Shown in pieces: positions 54,331 through 64,000 of a stretch of 64,000 bases of DNA. Each line of letters begins with the position of its first letter. Position 1 is the stretch's first letter. Below the pieces are notes generated by a model, which had not been told where the DNA came from, made no database searches, and was given only the letters and a program-made list of their open reading frames with translations. The DNA lies in NCBI GenBank assembly GCA_019636655.1, contig JAHBXB010000001.1, forward strand, positions 682,001 to 746,000. Direction: 5' to 3'. The translations under genes and the position numbers were made by a program. Origin of the DNA: Phycisphaeraceae bacterium (GTDB taxonomy: Bacteria > Planctomycetota > Phycisphaerae > Phycisphaerales > UBA1924).

Positions 54331-55140
54331 TCAATCGGGCTTTTCCGCCACGTACACGAACCGGGAGAGCCGGCGCTCCCTCGCGATGCGGGCGGCGACC
54401 GCGAGAAACTCCTGGTTGGCGCGATACAGAGCCTCGCCCTCGAGTCGCCGCAGTTCGACTTCCCGGACCTGCCGAGCCGCTTGCCATGCTGAAGCCGCGA
54501 GAGCCACGGCCTCGGTCACGTCCTCCTTGACGATCAGCCGCAGACCTGCGCGCGCGAGCATCTGGTCGTTTGTCTCCCTTGCGACAAACAAGAAGAAGCC
54601 AATCGAGCTCCGTGCCGCGATCTCGGCATTGGTGAGCGGACCTGTGATGACAATCGGATCCGTGAACAGGAGTCGGCCGCCGGGCTTGAGCACGCGGGCC
54701 CATTCGGCGAAGATGCCGGCCCGGTCGGGCAAGTGATTCACGGCGTCGATGCACATCACGGCATCGAATGTCTTCTCCGCAAAGCGAAGCGGTTGCCCCG
54801 CATCGACCACCTCGAAGACTGCCTGATGCGTGAGCCGCCGCCTACCCGTCTCACGGCGCGCGGCCGCGATACCGTCAGCATCGATGTCGACTCCCGTCAT
54901 CCTGGCACCGGTTCGCTCGGCGACCCGCAGGGCCGGCCCACCCGAGCCGCAAGCGACGTCGAGCACCTCGCACCCCGGAATGATGGATAGCCACTGGATG
55001 AACTGATCCTGCTCCGGAACGGTGATCCAGCCGTTCTGTCCCATGTCCTCACCCCAGGTCGCACGCCGGATATCTTGGTAGATCGCATCGTCGAAGTGCT
55101 GGTAGGTCGAGTCGTAAAACCCGGCCGTTTTGACACCCAT
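54331..55140 (-). CDS. SAM-dependent class I methyltransferase
   Basis: 269 aa from the ATG at 55140 with AAGGAG nine bases upstream. The SAM-binding motif is VLDVACGSGGPALRVAERTG (motif I), then MTGVDIDADGIAAARRE (motif II), FDAVMCIDAVNHLPD (motif III-type) and WARVLKPGGRLLFTDPI. It methylates a small molecule or lipid of unknown identity. No signal peptide. It stands alone, with a divergent GH15 gene starting 118 bases away. Confidence 0.85.
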   Translation of the reverse strand: MGVKTAGFYDSTYQHFDDAIYQDIRRATWGEDMGQNGWITVPEQDQFIQWLSIIPGCEVLDVACGSGGPALRVAERTGARMTGVDIDADGIAAARRETGRRRLTHQAVFEVVDAGQPLRFAEKTFDAVMCIDAVNHLPDRAGIFAEWARVLKPGGRLLFTDPIVITGPLTNAEIAARSSIGFFLFVARETNDQMLARAGLRLIVKEDVTEAVALAASAWQAARQVREVELRRLEGEALYRANQEFLAVAARIARERRLSRFVYVAEKPD

Positions 55141-55258
55141 GGGCCAACTCCTTGAACGAACGGCCACATCCTATGTCCATCTCCTGGAGCCTTTGTGACA
55201 GCACGGCCGCGTGCTCATGCGGTGTCGAAATGACTCCCCGACAGCACTACAAAGACAC

Positions 55259-57097
55259 ATGGAATACCGCCCCATCGCCAACTACGGCGTCATCGGCGAC
55301 ATGCACACGGCCGCGCTCGTCGGTTTGGACGGCTCTATCGACTGGCTGTGTCTGCCCCGATTCGACTCACCGAGCGTGTTTGCGCGGATCCTGGACGCTG
55401 AGAAGGGCGGGCACTTCTCCATCTCGCCCGTTGACGACCAAGCCGCCGCCCGTCAGTTCTATTGGCCGGACACCAACGCACTCGTCACCCGGTTCTTATC
55501 CGAGGCTGGTGCCGTGGAGCTGACCGACTTCATGCCGGTGGGATCGGCCGCCCGTCCGTACCGCCAACTGATCCGCAAGGTCTCGGGCGTCCGTGGCAGC
55601 GTCCGGCTGCGCCTTGCGTGCAGGCCAGCGTTCGATTACGCGAGGGCGAATCATGAATGCCGACTCACCTCGCACGGCGCGGAGTTCGTTGCGGCGACCG
55701 CCTCGCTGCGGCTGATCAGCCCGGTTCCCCTGACTGTCGATGGAGACGCCGCGACATGCGATCTCGTCGTGAACGAGGGTGAGACACTGATCTTTGCCAT
55801 CGAGAGCGCCGGCGAACAGGGTCGCGAGTCGGAGGGCCCCCGCCTGCTGACCGCCCACGAGGGCGAACGGCTGTTTCGACAAACCGTCGACTACTGGCGA
55901 CGCTGGGTGAGCCAGTGCCACTACACCGGACGCTGGCGGGAGATCATCATCCGGTCGGCACTGGCCCTCAAACTCATGACCTACGAGCCCACCGGAGCGA
56001 TCATCGCCGCGCCGACCTGCTCACTGCCGGAGGAACTGGGCGGCACCCGCAACTGGGACTACAGGTACACCTGGGTCCGCGATGCCGCGTTCACGGTCTA
56101 CGCCTTCCTCCGCCTGGGCTTCCGCTCCGAGGCCAAGGCATACATGGACTTCCTCGCCCGAGCCGGCGCCCAGCAGCGTAGCGACCGTCCCCTGCAGGTC
56201 TTGTACGGCATTGACGGGAGGACGACGGTCGATGAGCAGACGCTGGACCACCTCGATGGCTACCGCGGCTCGAAACCGGTCCGGATCGGCAACGGCGCCG
56301 TCAGCCAGCTCCAGATGGACATCTACGGCGAGTTACTCGACGCTGCGTATCTGTTCAACAAGTGGGGCGAGCCGGTGTCGGCGGCGATGTGGCAGACTCT
56401 CCGCCACATTGCCGATTGGGTCTGCGACAACTGGAGGCTCGCCGACGAGGGGATCTGGGAGATCCGCGCCGATCGCCGGCACTTTGTCTATTCCAAGCTG
56501 ATGTGCTGGGTCGCGATCGATCGGGCGCTTCGGCTCGCGGACAAGCGATCGTTCCCGGGCGACCGTGCCCGCTGGCTCAGCACCCGCGACGAGATCTACG
56601 CCGAGATCCTGGCCAAGGGCTGGAACCCGCAGGTCGGCGCATTTACGCAGTCGTACGGGACCGACGAACTGGACGCCGCCAACCTGATGATGCCGCTCGT
56701 GTTCTTCCTGGCGCCCAGCGATCCCATGATGCTCTCGACCCTCGACGCAATCATGCGGCCGCCCTCGGCTGGCGGGCTGGTCTCGAACAGCTTGGTGTTC
56801 CGCTACAACACCTCCCGCGGGGCCGACGGCCTGCCAGGGGACGAGGGAACGTTCAACATCTGCACATTCTGGCTGGTCGAGGCGCTGACACGGGCCGGGA
56901 AGTTCGATCACCGGTATTTGGACGAGGCGCGTCTGATCTTCGAGCGCATGCTCGGGTACGCCAACCACCTGGGGCTCTACGCCGAAGAGACCGGCCCGTC
57001 GGGAGAAGCTCTCGGGAACTTCCCACAAGCATTCACCCACCTTGCCCTGATCAGCGCCGCATTCAACCTTGACCGCTCCCTGGGGGGCGGAGCCTGA
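55259..57097 (+). CDS. Glycoside hydrolase family 15 protein (glucoamylase/trehalase-like)
   Basis: 612 aa from the ATG at 55259, where the conserved N-terminus [20 protein letters not shown] begins with [20 protein letters not shown]. An N-terminal beta-domain leads into an (alpha/alpha)6 barrel with [20 protein letters not shown], and the acid/base and nucleophile positions are [10 protein letters not shown] and [18 protein letters not shown], both with Glu. It probably hydrolyses alpha-glucosidic bonds of maltodextrin, trehalose or related sugars, in the cytoplasm because no signal peptide is present. The nearest SD is weak. Confidence 0.92.
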   Translation: MEYRPIANYGVIGDMHTAALVGLDGSIDWLCLPRFDSPSVFARILDAEKGGHFSISPVDDQAAARQFYWPDTNALVTRFLSEAGAVELTDFMPVGSAARPYRQLIRKVSGVRGSVRLRLACRPAFDYARANHECRLTSHGAEFVAATASLRLISPVPLTVDGDAATCDLVVNEGETLIFAIESAGEQGRESEGPRLLTAHEGERLFRQTVDYWRRWVSQCHYTGRWREIIIRSALALKLMTYEPTGAIIAAPTCSLPEELGGTRNWDYRYTWVRDAAFTVYAFLRLGFRSEAKAYMDFLARAGAQQRSDRPLQVLYGIDGRTTVDEQTLDHLDGYRGSKPVRIGNGAVSQLQMDIYGELLDAAYLFNKWGEPVSAAMWQTLRHIADWVCDNWRLADEGIWEIRADRRHFVYSKLMCWVAIDRALRLADKRSFPGDRARWLSTRDEIYAEILAKGWNPQVGAFTQSYGTDELDAANLMMPLVFFLAPSDPMMLSTLDAIMRPPSAGGLVSNSLVFRYNTSRGADGLPGDEGTFNICTFWLVEALTRAGKFDHRYLDEARLIFERMLGYANHLGLYAEETGPSGEALGNFPQAFTHLALISAAFNLDRSLGGGA

Positions 57098-57224
57098 TCG
57101 CCCACCATGAATTGGGCAGGTATTCAACGCACACAATCTGGCGTGAAGAATTCTACCTGGATGGGCGTTTCCAATCCGGGCGGGCACGAAGCCGCGCCTC
57201 GAAGGCTTTGAGGAGACTCTCAAA

Positions 57225-57683
57225 ATGGTTCACCCGGCTCGCCCCCTCCCCGCCGTGCTGCTCGCGTGCGCTGCCACACTCTGGGCTGGGTGCGGTGAGT
57301 CACACATGACGATGGATGGCGATCTCAAGACCGCGGTGAAGGCCGACCTGAACGGAACTGTTCGACTTGAGGGACCGATCCAGATCCAGATGCAGGGACC
57401 GGTGATCCGCTACGAGGGGATCTACATCAGCGACGAGCTCCTGGATCGCGTTCGGATCGGCGAGACGACGGACGAGTGGCTCCTTGCCGTCTTCGGAGAG
57501 CCGACGTCGAGAACCGAAATGAAGGACGGATCGCAGATCTGGCGATGGACGTACGGCCCCACCGAGCAGCAAGCCTCTATCGTCGAGGTATTCGGCTCTA
57601 CCGAGAAGGAGCCCAAGCTGGCCGTTCGCAGCGTCTTTGCCCACCTCCGAGGCGGCATAGTCATCGAAAAATGGAAGGGCTAA
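57225..57683 (+). CDS. Small lipoprotein, unknown family
   Basis: 152 aa. The signal peptide ends in LWAGCGES, a lipobox, so the product is probably lipidated. The mature part has a strand-rich section with RLEGPIQIQMQGPVIRYEGI and a C-terminal region beginning RIGETTDEWLLAVFGEPTSR with WRWTYG, a pattern reminiscent of BamE/SmpA-type small lipoproteins. The resemblance is only partial. Function unknown. No operon partner. Confidence 0.65.
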   Translation: MVHPARPLPAVLLACAATLWAGCGESHMTMDGDLKTAVKADLNGTVRLEGPIQIQMQGPVIRYEGIYISDELLDRVRIGETTDEWLLAVFGEPTSRTEMKDGSQIWRWTYGPTEQQASIVEVFGSTEKEPKLAVRSVFAHLRGGIVIEKWKG

Positions 57684-57782
57684 ACGGTACCGAAACTAGG
57701 GTTTTCACCAGTTCACAGCACTTCACGCGGTCACGCCAATTCGATTCGGATAGTGTTTGGCCATCAGATCGCAACCATTGGC

Positions 57783-57810
57783 TTGCAGTCCTCCAAACAT
57801 CGTGTACATT
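57783..57810 (+). promoter_or_regulatory. Candidate promoter for the PEP-CTERM gene
   Basis: TTGCAG (57783-57788), 16-base spacer, TACATT (57805-57810), 159 bases before the ATG. A GA dinucleotide run (AGAGAGAGAGAG) precedes the start codon and serves as a purine-rich ribosome-binding region. Nothing else is evident in 57684-57968. Confidence 0.3.
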
Positions 57811-57968
57811 CTTCATCAAGCGAGCGGAGAGAGAGACCCCCGCTAGCGAGTTCGTAACAGCTCCCCGTCGTCACGTGACGCCGGCGGGTTGTTGGCCGAA
57901 GACGGTCCCGGTCTTCGCGGCGCGTAACCCGCGCGGAACACTGCGGGAAGAGAGAGAGAGAGAAGACT

Positions 57969-58718
57969 ATGAACATGCGTCGTTTTGTTTTCTGCCTCGC
58001 GGTTCTCGCGGGGGCCGCGGCGTCGGCGAGCGCTGAGCTCTCGTTCGTCTCGGCGGTGGGCAACCTGTCCGACGGAATCTCGAGCAACATTGGCAACGTG
58101 CAGTCCATGCGGAGCAGCGGCGGCCTGCGCGATATCACGGCCGGTGATACCTACGGCGCTGCGCTGCTCGGGCAGAGCCCGGCTGGCGCCGCCTTCGTGA
58201 CCAACGCAGCCGGTCGCATCACCAGCTTCGTCTACGACAACGCGGCGTCCTTCCACGGCACGCTCGTTGGCAGCGCCGCAACGGTCAACATGGCCGAGCT
58301 CACCATTCCAACCGGCCCGAACTCGGTGCGAGTGATTGTCGGCGCCTTCACCACCGACAGCAGCAACCTCTGGATTTCCGGTCTCAACATCGGTGGTCAG
58401 GCGATGAACCAGGGACGTCTGGACGTAGGCGCCGGCGCGTTCACCGACGGCCTGCTGTGGGACAACCTCCCGGGCGCTATTACCAGCGTGTCAATTACCA
58501 ATGCACTGTTCATCGATGGCAGCCTGGTTGCCACGAGCGCCCCTCTGACCAACGGTCGGGTGCTGCCCGAGATGGGTTCCTTGGTGGTATGGAACGGTGT
58601 TGTCAACTCTGGCGTCGACGAGACCCAGATGATCTTCGACATCACCTACGTCCCCGCCCCGGGCTCTGTCGCCCTGCTCGGCCTCGGCGGCCTGCTCGCA
58701 GCCCGTCGCCGCCGCTAG
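57969..58718 (+). CDS. PEP-CTERM-type exported protein
   Basis: 249 aa. The N-terminal signal peptide (MNMRRFVFCLAVLAGAAASA) is followed by a Ser/Thr/Gly-rich middle with no enzyme motif and the sorting end VPAPGSVALLGLGGLLAARR plus Arg residues. That end has the Pro-rich box, hydrophobic helix and basic tail of PEP-CTERM proteins. Exosortase would cut here and attach the protein to the envelope or extracellular polymer. No exosortase gene is in the window. The GA-rich ribosome-binding region is close to the start. A strong terminator follows. Confidence 0.85.
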   Translation: MNMRRFVFCLAVLAGAAASASAELSFVSAVGNLSDGISSNIGNVQSMRSSGGLRDITAGDTYGAALLGQSPAGAAFVTNAAGRITSFVYDNAASFHGTLVGSAATVNMAELTIPTGPNSVRVIVGAFTTDSSNLWISGLNIGGQAMNQGRLDVGAGAFTDGLLWDNLPGAITSVSITNALFIDGSLVATSAPLTNGRVLPEMGSLVVWNGVVNSGVDETQMIFDITYVPAPGSVALLGLGGLLAARRRR

Positions 58719-58754
58719 TCTGTATCCGATAGCCAGTCAGTCTCTCGCCTCTTG

Positions 58755-58789
58755 CCCCCGGCGCGTCCCACGCGGCCGGGGGTTTTTTT
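58755..58789 (+). terminator. Intrinsic terminator of the PEP-CTERM gene
   Basis: CCCCCGGCGCGT, loop CCC, ACGCGGCCGGGGG (one bulged base), followed by seven T residues. Confidence 0.92.
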
Positions 58790-58797
58790 CTCGGCGA

Positions 58798-59313
58798 CTA
58801 CTTCAGCGGATGCCCCCCCTTGGCCGCCCGCTCGCGGTTAACCCTGACAAATGCGGGTGGATGGTCCTTCACCAGTTTGACCAGTTGACTGGCGGTCACG
58901 TCAAGCCGCAACGCGGCCTTCCTCGGCTCCCACCCACTAGCCCCAAGCACATCCATCGCCTCGGCCAGCATGGCGGGAAAGTCCTCGTGCTCCGGGTTGC
59001 ACGCGATCCTGCCCCCGCCGGTCCGCGATCGCCAAAGCCTCGATCCAATCTCGCCCACCGGAACAGTCGACCTCACCTCCACAGCAAGCGTGAGTCGCAA
59101 CCGGAACACCGCCACACGCTTGTTCTCGGCCTGCGATCTGCGTTCTCCGGCATGGGCCTGGATGCCCGAGGGCACGTGGCTGATCGTCACCAGCGTCTCG
59201 ACCTTGTTGCGGTGTTGCCCCCCGGGGCCCGAGGACCGCCCACGGTCGAGCGTGCACTGCCTGAGCAGATCCTCTTCCGGGAGGCAGGCAGGGTGTGGCC
59301 AAGAGTCGATCAT
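58798..59313 (-). CDS. Class I release factor-like protein (GGQ domain)
   Basis: 171 aa from the ATG at 59313. GRSSGPGGQHRNKVETLVTI holds the GGQ motif that catalyses peptidyl-tRNA hydrolysis, followed by VPSGIQAHAGERRSQAENKR, another release-factor landmark. The anticodon-like stop-recognition domain of RF1/RF2 is lacking, as in ArfB/PrfH-type rescue factors. It lies ten bases after tsaD on the same strand, so the two are probably co-expressed. It likely frees stalled ribosomes. Confidence 0.85.
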   Translation of the reverse strand: MIDSWPHPACLPEEDLLRQCTLDRGRSSGPGGQHRNKVETLVTISHVPSGIQAHAGERRSQAENKRVAVFRLRLTLAVEVRSTVPVGEIGSRLWRSRTGGGRIACNPEHEDFPAMLAEAMDVLGASGWEPRKAALRLDVTASQLVKLVKDHPPAFVRVNRERAAKGGHPLK

Positions 59314-59323
59314 GGGGGCCGCC

Positions 59324-60382
59324 CTAGCCACGAACCGTTGGGGTGGCCGCGAGCGAGAGCGGATCGCCCGCGGGCTGGTACCGACTGAGCAAGTGTCCAC
59401 CTAGGCCAGCAATCATCGCGGCATTGTCGACGCAGAGCCCCGGATCACAAAGGCGAACACAGACACCGCGCCGGGCCGCCAGCTCACCCAACTTCCGCCG
59501 CAGCAACGAGTTTGCACTCACCCCCCCACCAACGAGCACTGACCTCGCTTCAGGAACCGCGTCAATCGCTCGCTCAAGCTTCAGCATGACGGCGGCAATC
59601 GCCGCGGACTGAAAGGACGCCGCCAAGTCCCGTCTCCTGGCGTCATCAAGCGCAACCGCGGGCTTGGCCAGCCCCTCTCGATCTGGAACCCCGCGCGCCG
59701 CGTAGAGGATCGCCGTTTTGAGCCCTGAGAACGAGAAATCCAGTGACTCGCGTGAGAGCCGGCTTACCGGCAGGTCGACGGCCCCAGGATCACCCGCGGC
59801 GGCGAGTCGGTCCAGATTCGGTCCGCCGGGAAAGGGAATCCCCAGGATGGCGGCTGCCTTGTCGTACGCCTCGCCTACGGCATCATCCACGGTGGCGCCG
59901 ATCCGCTGGGGATCAGCGAAGTTCTCGACTCGGTACAGGGACGTGTGCCCGCCGCTGACAACCAAGCCAAGGGCCGGCAGCAGCCCATCCAACGAATCCT
60001 CGCAGCACAACACGGGGGCGTAGAGGTGCGCCCGAACGTGGTCAACGCCGATGATGGGCACCCCAAGTGCCCACGCCAGCCCCTTGGCCGCGGCGACCCC
60101 GACCAGGAGCGAACCGATGAGCCCCGGCCGATTGCCGACGGCCACCGCGTCGACCTCATCAAGCCTCAAGCCCGCCTCGGCAAGTGCAGCCCTGACTACG
60201 GGCAGTACCCGCTCCGCGTGGGCCCTGCTGGCGATCTCCGGCACCACGCCCCCATACTCCTCGTGCAGGTCGTTCTGGGATGCGATGACGTTGGAAAGGA
60301 CCCGACGCCCGGCCACAACCGCCGCCGCGGTCTCATCGCACGAGCTCTCGATTCCCAGAATGGTGTGGAGTGCACGCCGCAC
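59324..60382 (-). CDS. tsaD: tRNA N6-threonylcarbamoyladenosine transferase TsaD
   Basis: 352 aa. Motifs: [18 protein letters not shown] at the N-terminus, [20 protein letters not shown], the metal ligands in [35 protein letters not shown] and [12 protein letters not shown]. With TsaB, TsaC and TsaE it makes the t6A37 modification of ANN-decoding tRNAs. The release-factor-like gene follows ten bases after the stop. Confidence 0.95.
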   Translation of the reverse strand: MRRALHTILGIESSCDETAAAVVAGRRVLSNVIASQNDLHEEYGGVVPEIASRAHAERVLPVVRAALAEAGLRLDEVDAVAVGNRPGLIGSLLVGVAAAKGLAWALGVPIIGVDHVRAHLYAPVLCCEDSLDGLLPALGLVVSGGHTSLYRVENFADPQRIGATVDDAVGEAYDKAAAILGIPFPGGPNLDRLAAAGDPGAVDLPVSRLSRESLDFSFSGLKTAILYAARGVPDREGLAKPAVALDDARRRDLAASFQSAAIAAVMLKLERAIDAVPEARSVLVGGGVSANSLLRRKLGELAARRGVCVRLCDPGLCVDNAAMIAGLGGHLLSRYQPAGDPLSLAATPTVRG

Positions 60383-60486
60383 AGGTTCAGGATAGTGAGG
60401 CAGGCGGCTCGCCGGGGGCGATGGACAGCGGGATGGGTTCCCCTCTACCGTTGGGTTCGCACCGCTGTCCCCAATCGAGGTTCAAC

Positions 60487-61524
60487 ATGGCTATTCGCGT
60501 CGGCGTCAATGGGTTCGGTCGGATTGGTCGTCTGTTCTACCGCATCGCCGCGGAGAACCCGGGAATCGAGATCGTGGCTGTAAACGACCTGGTCCCCGCG
60601 GACAATCTCGCGTACCTGCTCAAGTTCGACACGATGCATCGCCGGTTCATGATCAACGGGAAGCCCGCCGAGGTGTCCGCGACGGAGAACTCCTTTTCGG
60701 TCAATGGCCGCACGACGAGGACGATGGCCGAACGGGACCCCGGCAAGCTGCCATGGAAGGACATGAAGGTTGACTATGTGCTGGAGTCCACCGGCCTGTT
60801 CACAGATCATGAAAAGGCGGGCCTCCACCTCCAGGCGGGCGCGCGGCGCGTCGTGATCTCGGCTCCAACCAAGAGCACCGAGCAGGTTCCCACGATGTGC
60901 TACAAGGTCAACCACGAGTCGTACGACCCTGCCAAGCACACGATTATCTCCAATGCCTCGTGCACGACGAACTGCCTGGCGCCGGTCGCCAAGGTCATCC
61001 ACGACGAGTTTGGGCTTGAGGAGGGGCTGATGACGACCGTCCACGCCGCGACGGCGACGCAGCCCACTCAGGACGGTCCCTCCAAGAAGGACTGGCGCGG
61101 CGGGCGCAACGCGTACCAGAACATCATCCCCTCCAGCACCGGCGCCGCAAAGGCGGTGACGCTCTGCATCCCGGCCCTGAAGGGAAAACTGACGGGCATG
61201 TCGTTCCGCGTCCCGACCGCGGACGTCTCCGCGGTCGACCTGACCTTCAGGACCGCCAAGGCGACCAGTCTTGACGCGATCAACGCGGCGATGAAGAAGT
61301 GGGCCGACGGCCCCATGAAGGGCGTCCTGGCCTACACCGATGAAGAAGTGGTGTCGAGCGACTTTGTCGGCGACCGCCACTCGTCGATCTATGACTCGCT
61401 CGCGGGGATCGAACTCAACAAGAACTTCTTCAAGATCGTGTCGTGGTACGACAACGAGGCGGGCTATGCCGCCCGCTGCGTCGACATGATCCGCATGCTG
61501 GCCGACAAGGACGGCCTGCAGTAG
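60487..61524 (+). CDS. gap: Glyceraldehyde-3-phosphate dehydrogenase (type I)
   Basis: 345 aa from the ATG at 60487. The Rossmann N-terminus [20 protein letters not shown] and Asp34 in VNDL point to NAD. The catalytic Cys159 is in [15 protein letters not shown] and its partner His in [36 protein letters not shown] and [16 protein letters not shown] complete the set. It catalyses the oxidative phosphorylation of glyceraldehyde 3-phosphate in glycolysis. No pgk neighbour. Confidence 0.96.
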   Translation: MAIRVGVNGFGRIGRLFYRIAAENPGIEIVAVNDLVPADNLAYLLKFDTMHRRFMINGKPAEVSATENSFSVNGRTTRTMAERDPGKLPWKDMKVDYVLESTGLFTDHEKAGLHLQAGARRVVISAPTKSTEQVPTMCYKVNHESYDPAKHTIISNASCTTNCLAPVAKVIHDEFGLEEGLMTTVHAATATQPTQDGPSKKDWRGGRNAYQNIIPSSTGAAKAVTLCIPALKGKLTGMSFRVPTADVSAVDLTFRTAKATSLDAINAAMKKWADGPMKGVLAYTDEEVVSSDFVGDRHSSIYDSLAGIELNKNFFKIVSWYDNEAGYAARCVDMIRMLADKDGLQ

Positions 61525-61555
61525 CACCCAGCCAAGCCGCCTCGATTTCCGCCTT

Positions 61556-61921
61556 TTAGGACCGCCGGCGCGCCGACCCGAAGTGCAGCTCCAGGTATCG
61601 CGCGACATAGTCGACGATGCTCTGCGCTTCGGGAATGTCTGCGTTGCTCGTGGGGCCCATCGGCTCGAATCGCATGCCCTTGAACCGCTTGACGGCGTCG
61701 TCCAGCGTCAGGCCGTACTGCAGCGAAAGGCTGAAAGCCCGGCAGAACGCCTGGCACATGCCCGACATCGTCGAGCCTTCCTTGGACATCTTGATGAAGA
61801 GCTCGCCCGGGCGGCCGTCGGTGTGGAGCCCGATTGTCAGATACCCCTCATGACCCGCCAACGAGAACTTGTGGGTGATGGACGAACGGGTATCCGGCAG
61901 AACTTCGCGATTGGCAATCAT
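61556..61921 (-). CDS. Stand-alone TSCPD domain protein (class II ribonucleotide reductase tail)
   Basis: 121 aa. The sequence has GHEGYLTIGLHTDGRPGELF, IKMSKEGSTMSGMCQAFCRA, then LSLQYGLTLDDAVKRFKGMR and IPEAQSIVDYVARYLELHFG. These blocks match the C-terminal TSCPD domain of B12-dependent (class II) ribonucleotide reductases. Here it is a separate protein; its catalytic partner is not in the window. It probably works together with, or is an alternative regulator of, an NrdJ subunit encoded elsewhere, which is inference. Confidence 0.8.
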   Translation of the reverse strand: MIANREVLPDTRSSITHKFSLAGHEGYLTIGLHTDGRPGELFIKMSKEGSTMSGMCQAFCRAFSLSLQYGLTLDDAVKRFKGMRFEPMGPTSNADIPEAQSIVDYVARYLELHFGSARRRS

Positions 61922-62251
61922 GCGACTGACACCCTTGTCGCTCCACGCGACGCTTCCGTGCTGGCGTGATCTTCAACGATCCGTCATCAAGCGAACAGCC
62001 CATGCCCACGATCTGTAGAATGACCGTGGCGCCCTGCACACAGGCGGTAGTGGGTATCGGCCCTGCTGGACCGAGGTCGCCACAATATCTCGGACCGGTA
62101 TCGCTGGCAAGCCGGCTGTCAAGAATTGATCAAAGCGACCAGTTATCCACCGTTTGGCAGCCTACGACACCCCACAGGCCTGTCGCATCAATCACGGCAG
62201 CTGGCTTGCCGTTTGCGTGCCAAATCGTCGATACACTTCGTTCAGCCACGC
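61922..62251. other. Gene-free stretch (330 bases)
   Basis: No convincing ORF, RNA gene, hairpin terminator or repeat is seen. It separates the divergent TSCPD gene from the small exported ORF upstream of secA and should hold promoters for both. Confidence 0.5.
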
Positions 62252-62611
62252 ATGACGCACCCTTGTTCAAACCCGTTTGGAACTCGCCGCGCCGCCCCTG
62301 CGCTTGGCGGCCTGACGATGCTGCTGCTTGCCACGCTCGTCGTGGCGCACGCGGCCGCGGGTGTTGACCCCGGATGCCTCGCCCCGGGCACCATGTCGCT
62401 GACGGACCGCGTCCCGACGCGGGTGCTTCCGCTCCTGGCCCGCGCCGCGCGGCGGTCCGCCGCGCCGCTCGAAGCGCCGCGCCTGCCCGCTGCCGAAAGG
62501 GCCGCCGCAAGCCGGTGGGCGTCGAGCATCCTTCGAACCAAGGCGCCACTCGATCCAGCTCGTTGCAGCGTGCGTGTTGAGCACCTGGACCTCCCCCCCC
62601 CGCTGGCGTAA
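62252..62611 (+). CDS. Small exported protein upstream of secA; candidate SecM-like arrest peptide
   Basis: 119 aa from the ATG at 62252. A signal-peptide-like segment (LTMLLLATLVVAHAAAG) lies near residues 22-38, followed by an Ala/Arg-rich, low-complexity region. The last residues are EHLDLPPPLA before the stop: a Pro-Pro-Pro run, a known ribosome-stalling motif, two residues from the end. The proline codons fall in a run of nine C bases. The gene sits 190 bases upstream of secA on the same strand, matching the place and shape of E. coli SecM (export signal plus C-terminal arrest motif). No homologous family is recognised; the role is inference. Confidence 0.5.
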   Translation: MTHPCSNPFGTRRAAPALGGLTMLLLATLVVAHAAAGVDPGCLAPGTMSLTDRVPTRVLPLLARAARRSAAPLEAPRLPAAERAAASRWASSILRTKAPLDPARCSVRVEHLDLPPPLA

Positions 62612-62661
62612 TCCTGCGTCGGCCCCACGATTGCGGGCCGCCCGTCGCGCCAGCCCTCACC

Positions 62662-62681
62662 GCGGCCGCTTTAGCGGCTGC
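62662..62681 (+). promoter_or_regulatory. Hairpin between the small exported ORF and secA
   Basis: GCGGCCGC, loop TTTA, GCGGCTGC form an 8-base-pair stem with one G-U pair. It lies 51 bases after the upstream stop and 120 bases before secA and could be part of a switch that controls secA translation. No T-run follows, so it is not a clear terminator. Confidence 0.35.
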
Positions 62682-62801
62682 ATCAAACCATCCAGTGCTC
62701 CAGGCGCCGTCTCGTTGAGGTGGCGCATCCTTCGTTCCAGTCGGTTGAAGCCGGCGGCCCGTCTTCGCGGCCACGGCGTGCAGAAAGCGAACTGAATCAC
62801 C

Positions 62802-64000
<1,199 letters not shown>

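Overview
The window is GC-rich and densely coded on both strands. It looks like a chromosomal segment of a planctomycete, most likely of the Phycisphaerae type. Pointers are a secreted protein ending in an EF-hand-like dockerin module with a terminal Gly-Cys, a PEP-CTERM surface protein, a prepilin-type ([16 protein letters not shown]) protein, ECF sigma factors paired with a Ser/Thr kinase or a pilin-like membrane partner, a DUF2231/cytochrome c protein of planctomycete type, and several small membrane proteins with a C-x2-C...CPECG zinc ribbon. The taxon is an inference from gene content; no rRNA is present.

Layout. 1-4.3 kb: a homoaconitase-like aconitase-family enzyme cut by the window edge, a degenerate kinase and HPPD. 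4.4-10 kb: small secreted, TPR and zinc-ribbon proteins, a zinc alcohol dehydrogenase, a YozE-like protein and a gene carrying an apparent frameshift. 10-12.2 kb: serA-serC operon with a terminator behind it. 12.3-17.3 kb: prepilin-like protein, parvulin-type isomerase and dockerin protein. 17.4-19.5 kb: ECF sigma factor overlapping a Ser/Thr kinase. 19.5-28.8 kb: OPT transporter, DUF4097 lipoprotein, M3 peptidase, galactokinase, agmatinase-family enzyme and M50 protease. 28.9-31.7 kb: rpmI-rplT, then an ECF sigma factor with a membrane partner. 31.9-40.1 kb: HpnH (hopanoids), a V4R histidine kinase, DUF58-TgpA, a PilZ-like protein and a lipoprotein. 40.7-47 kb: RNase Y, a tyrosine-recombinase remnant abutting tRNA-Gly(TCC), a cytochrome, and an EAL phosphodiesterase overlapping a K+ channel. 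47-64 kb: rhomboid, citrate synthase, RsbU-type phosphatase, saccharopine-dehydrogenase-like protein, methyltransferase, GH15, PEP-CTERM protein, release-factor-like protein with TsaD, GAPDH, a lone TSCPD domain and the start of secA.

Most of the region is housekeeping plus envelope and signalling functions; no intact mobile element or CRISPR array is seen. The most interesting candidate is the small exported ORF directly upstream of secA. It ends in a Pro-Pro-Pro motif two residues before its stop, and its position and shape recall a SecM-like secretion monitor. Secondary points are a clear codon-phase switch (frameshift) near 9.5 kb, a pseudokinase lacking its catalytic Asp, a sigma factor translationally coupled to a pilin-like membrane protein, and a roughly 75-residue insertion in SecA.
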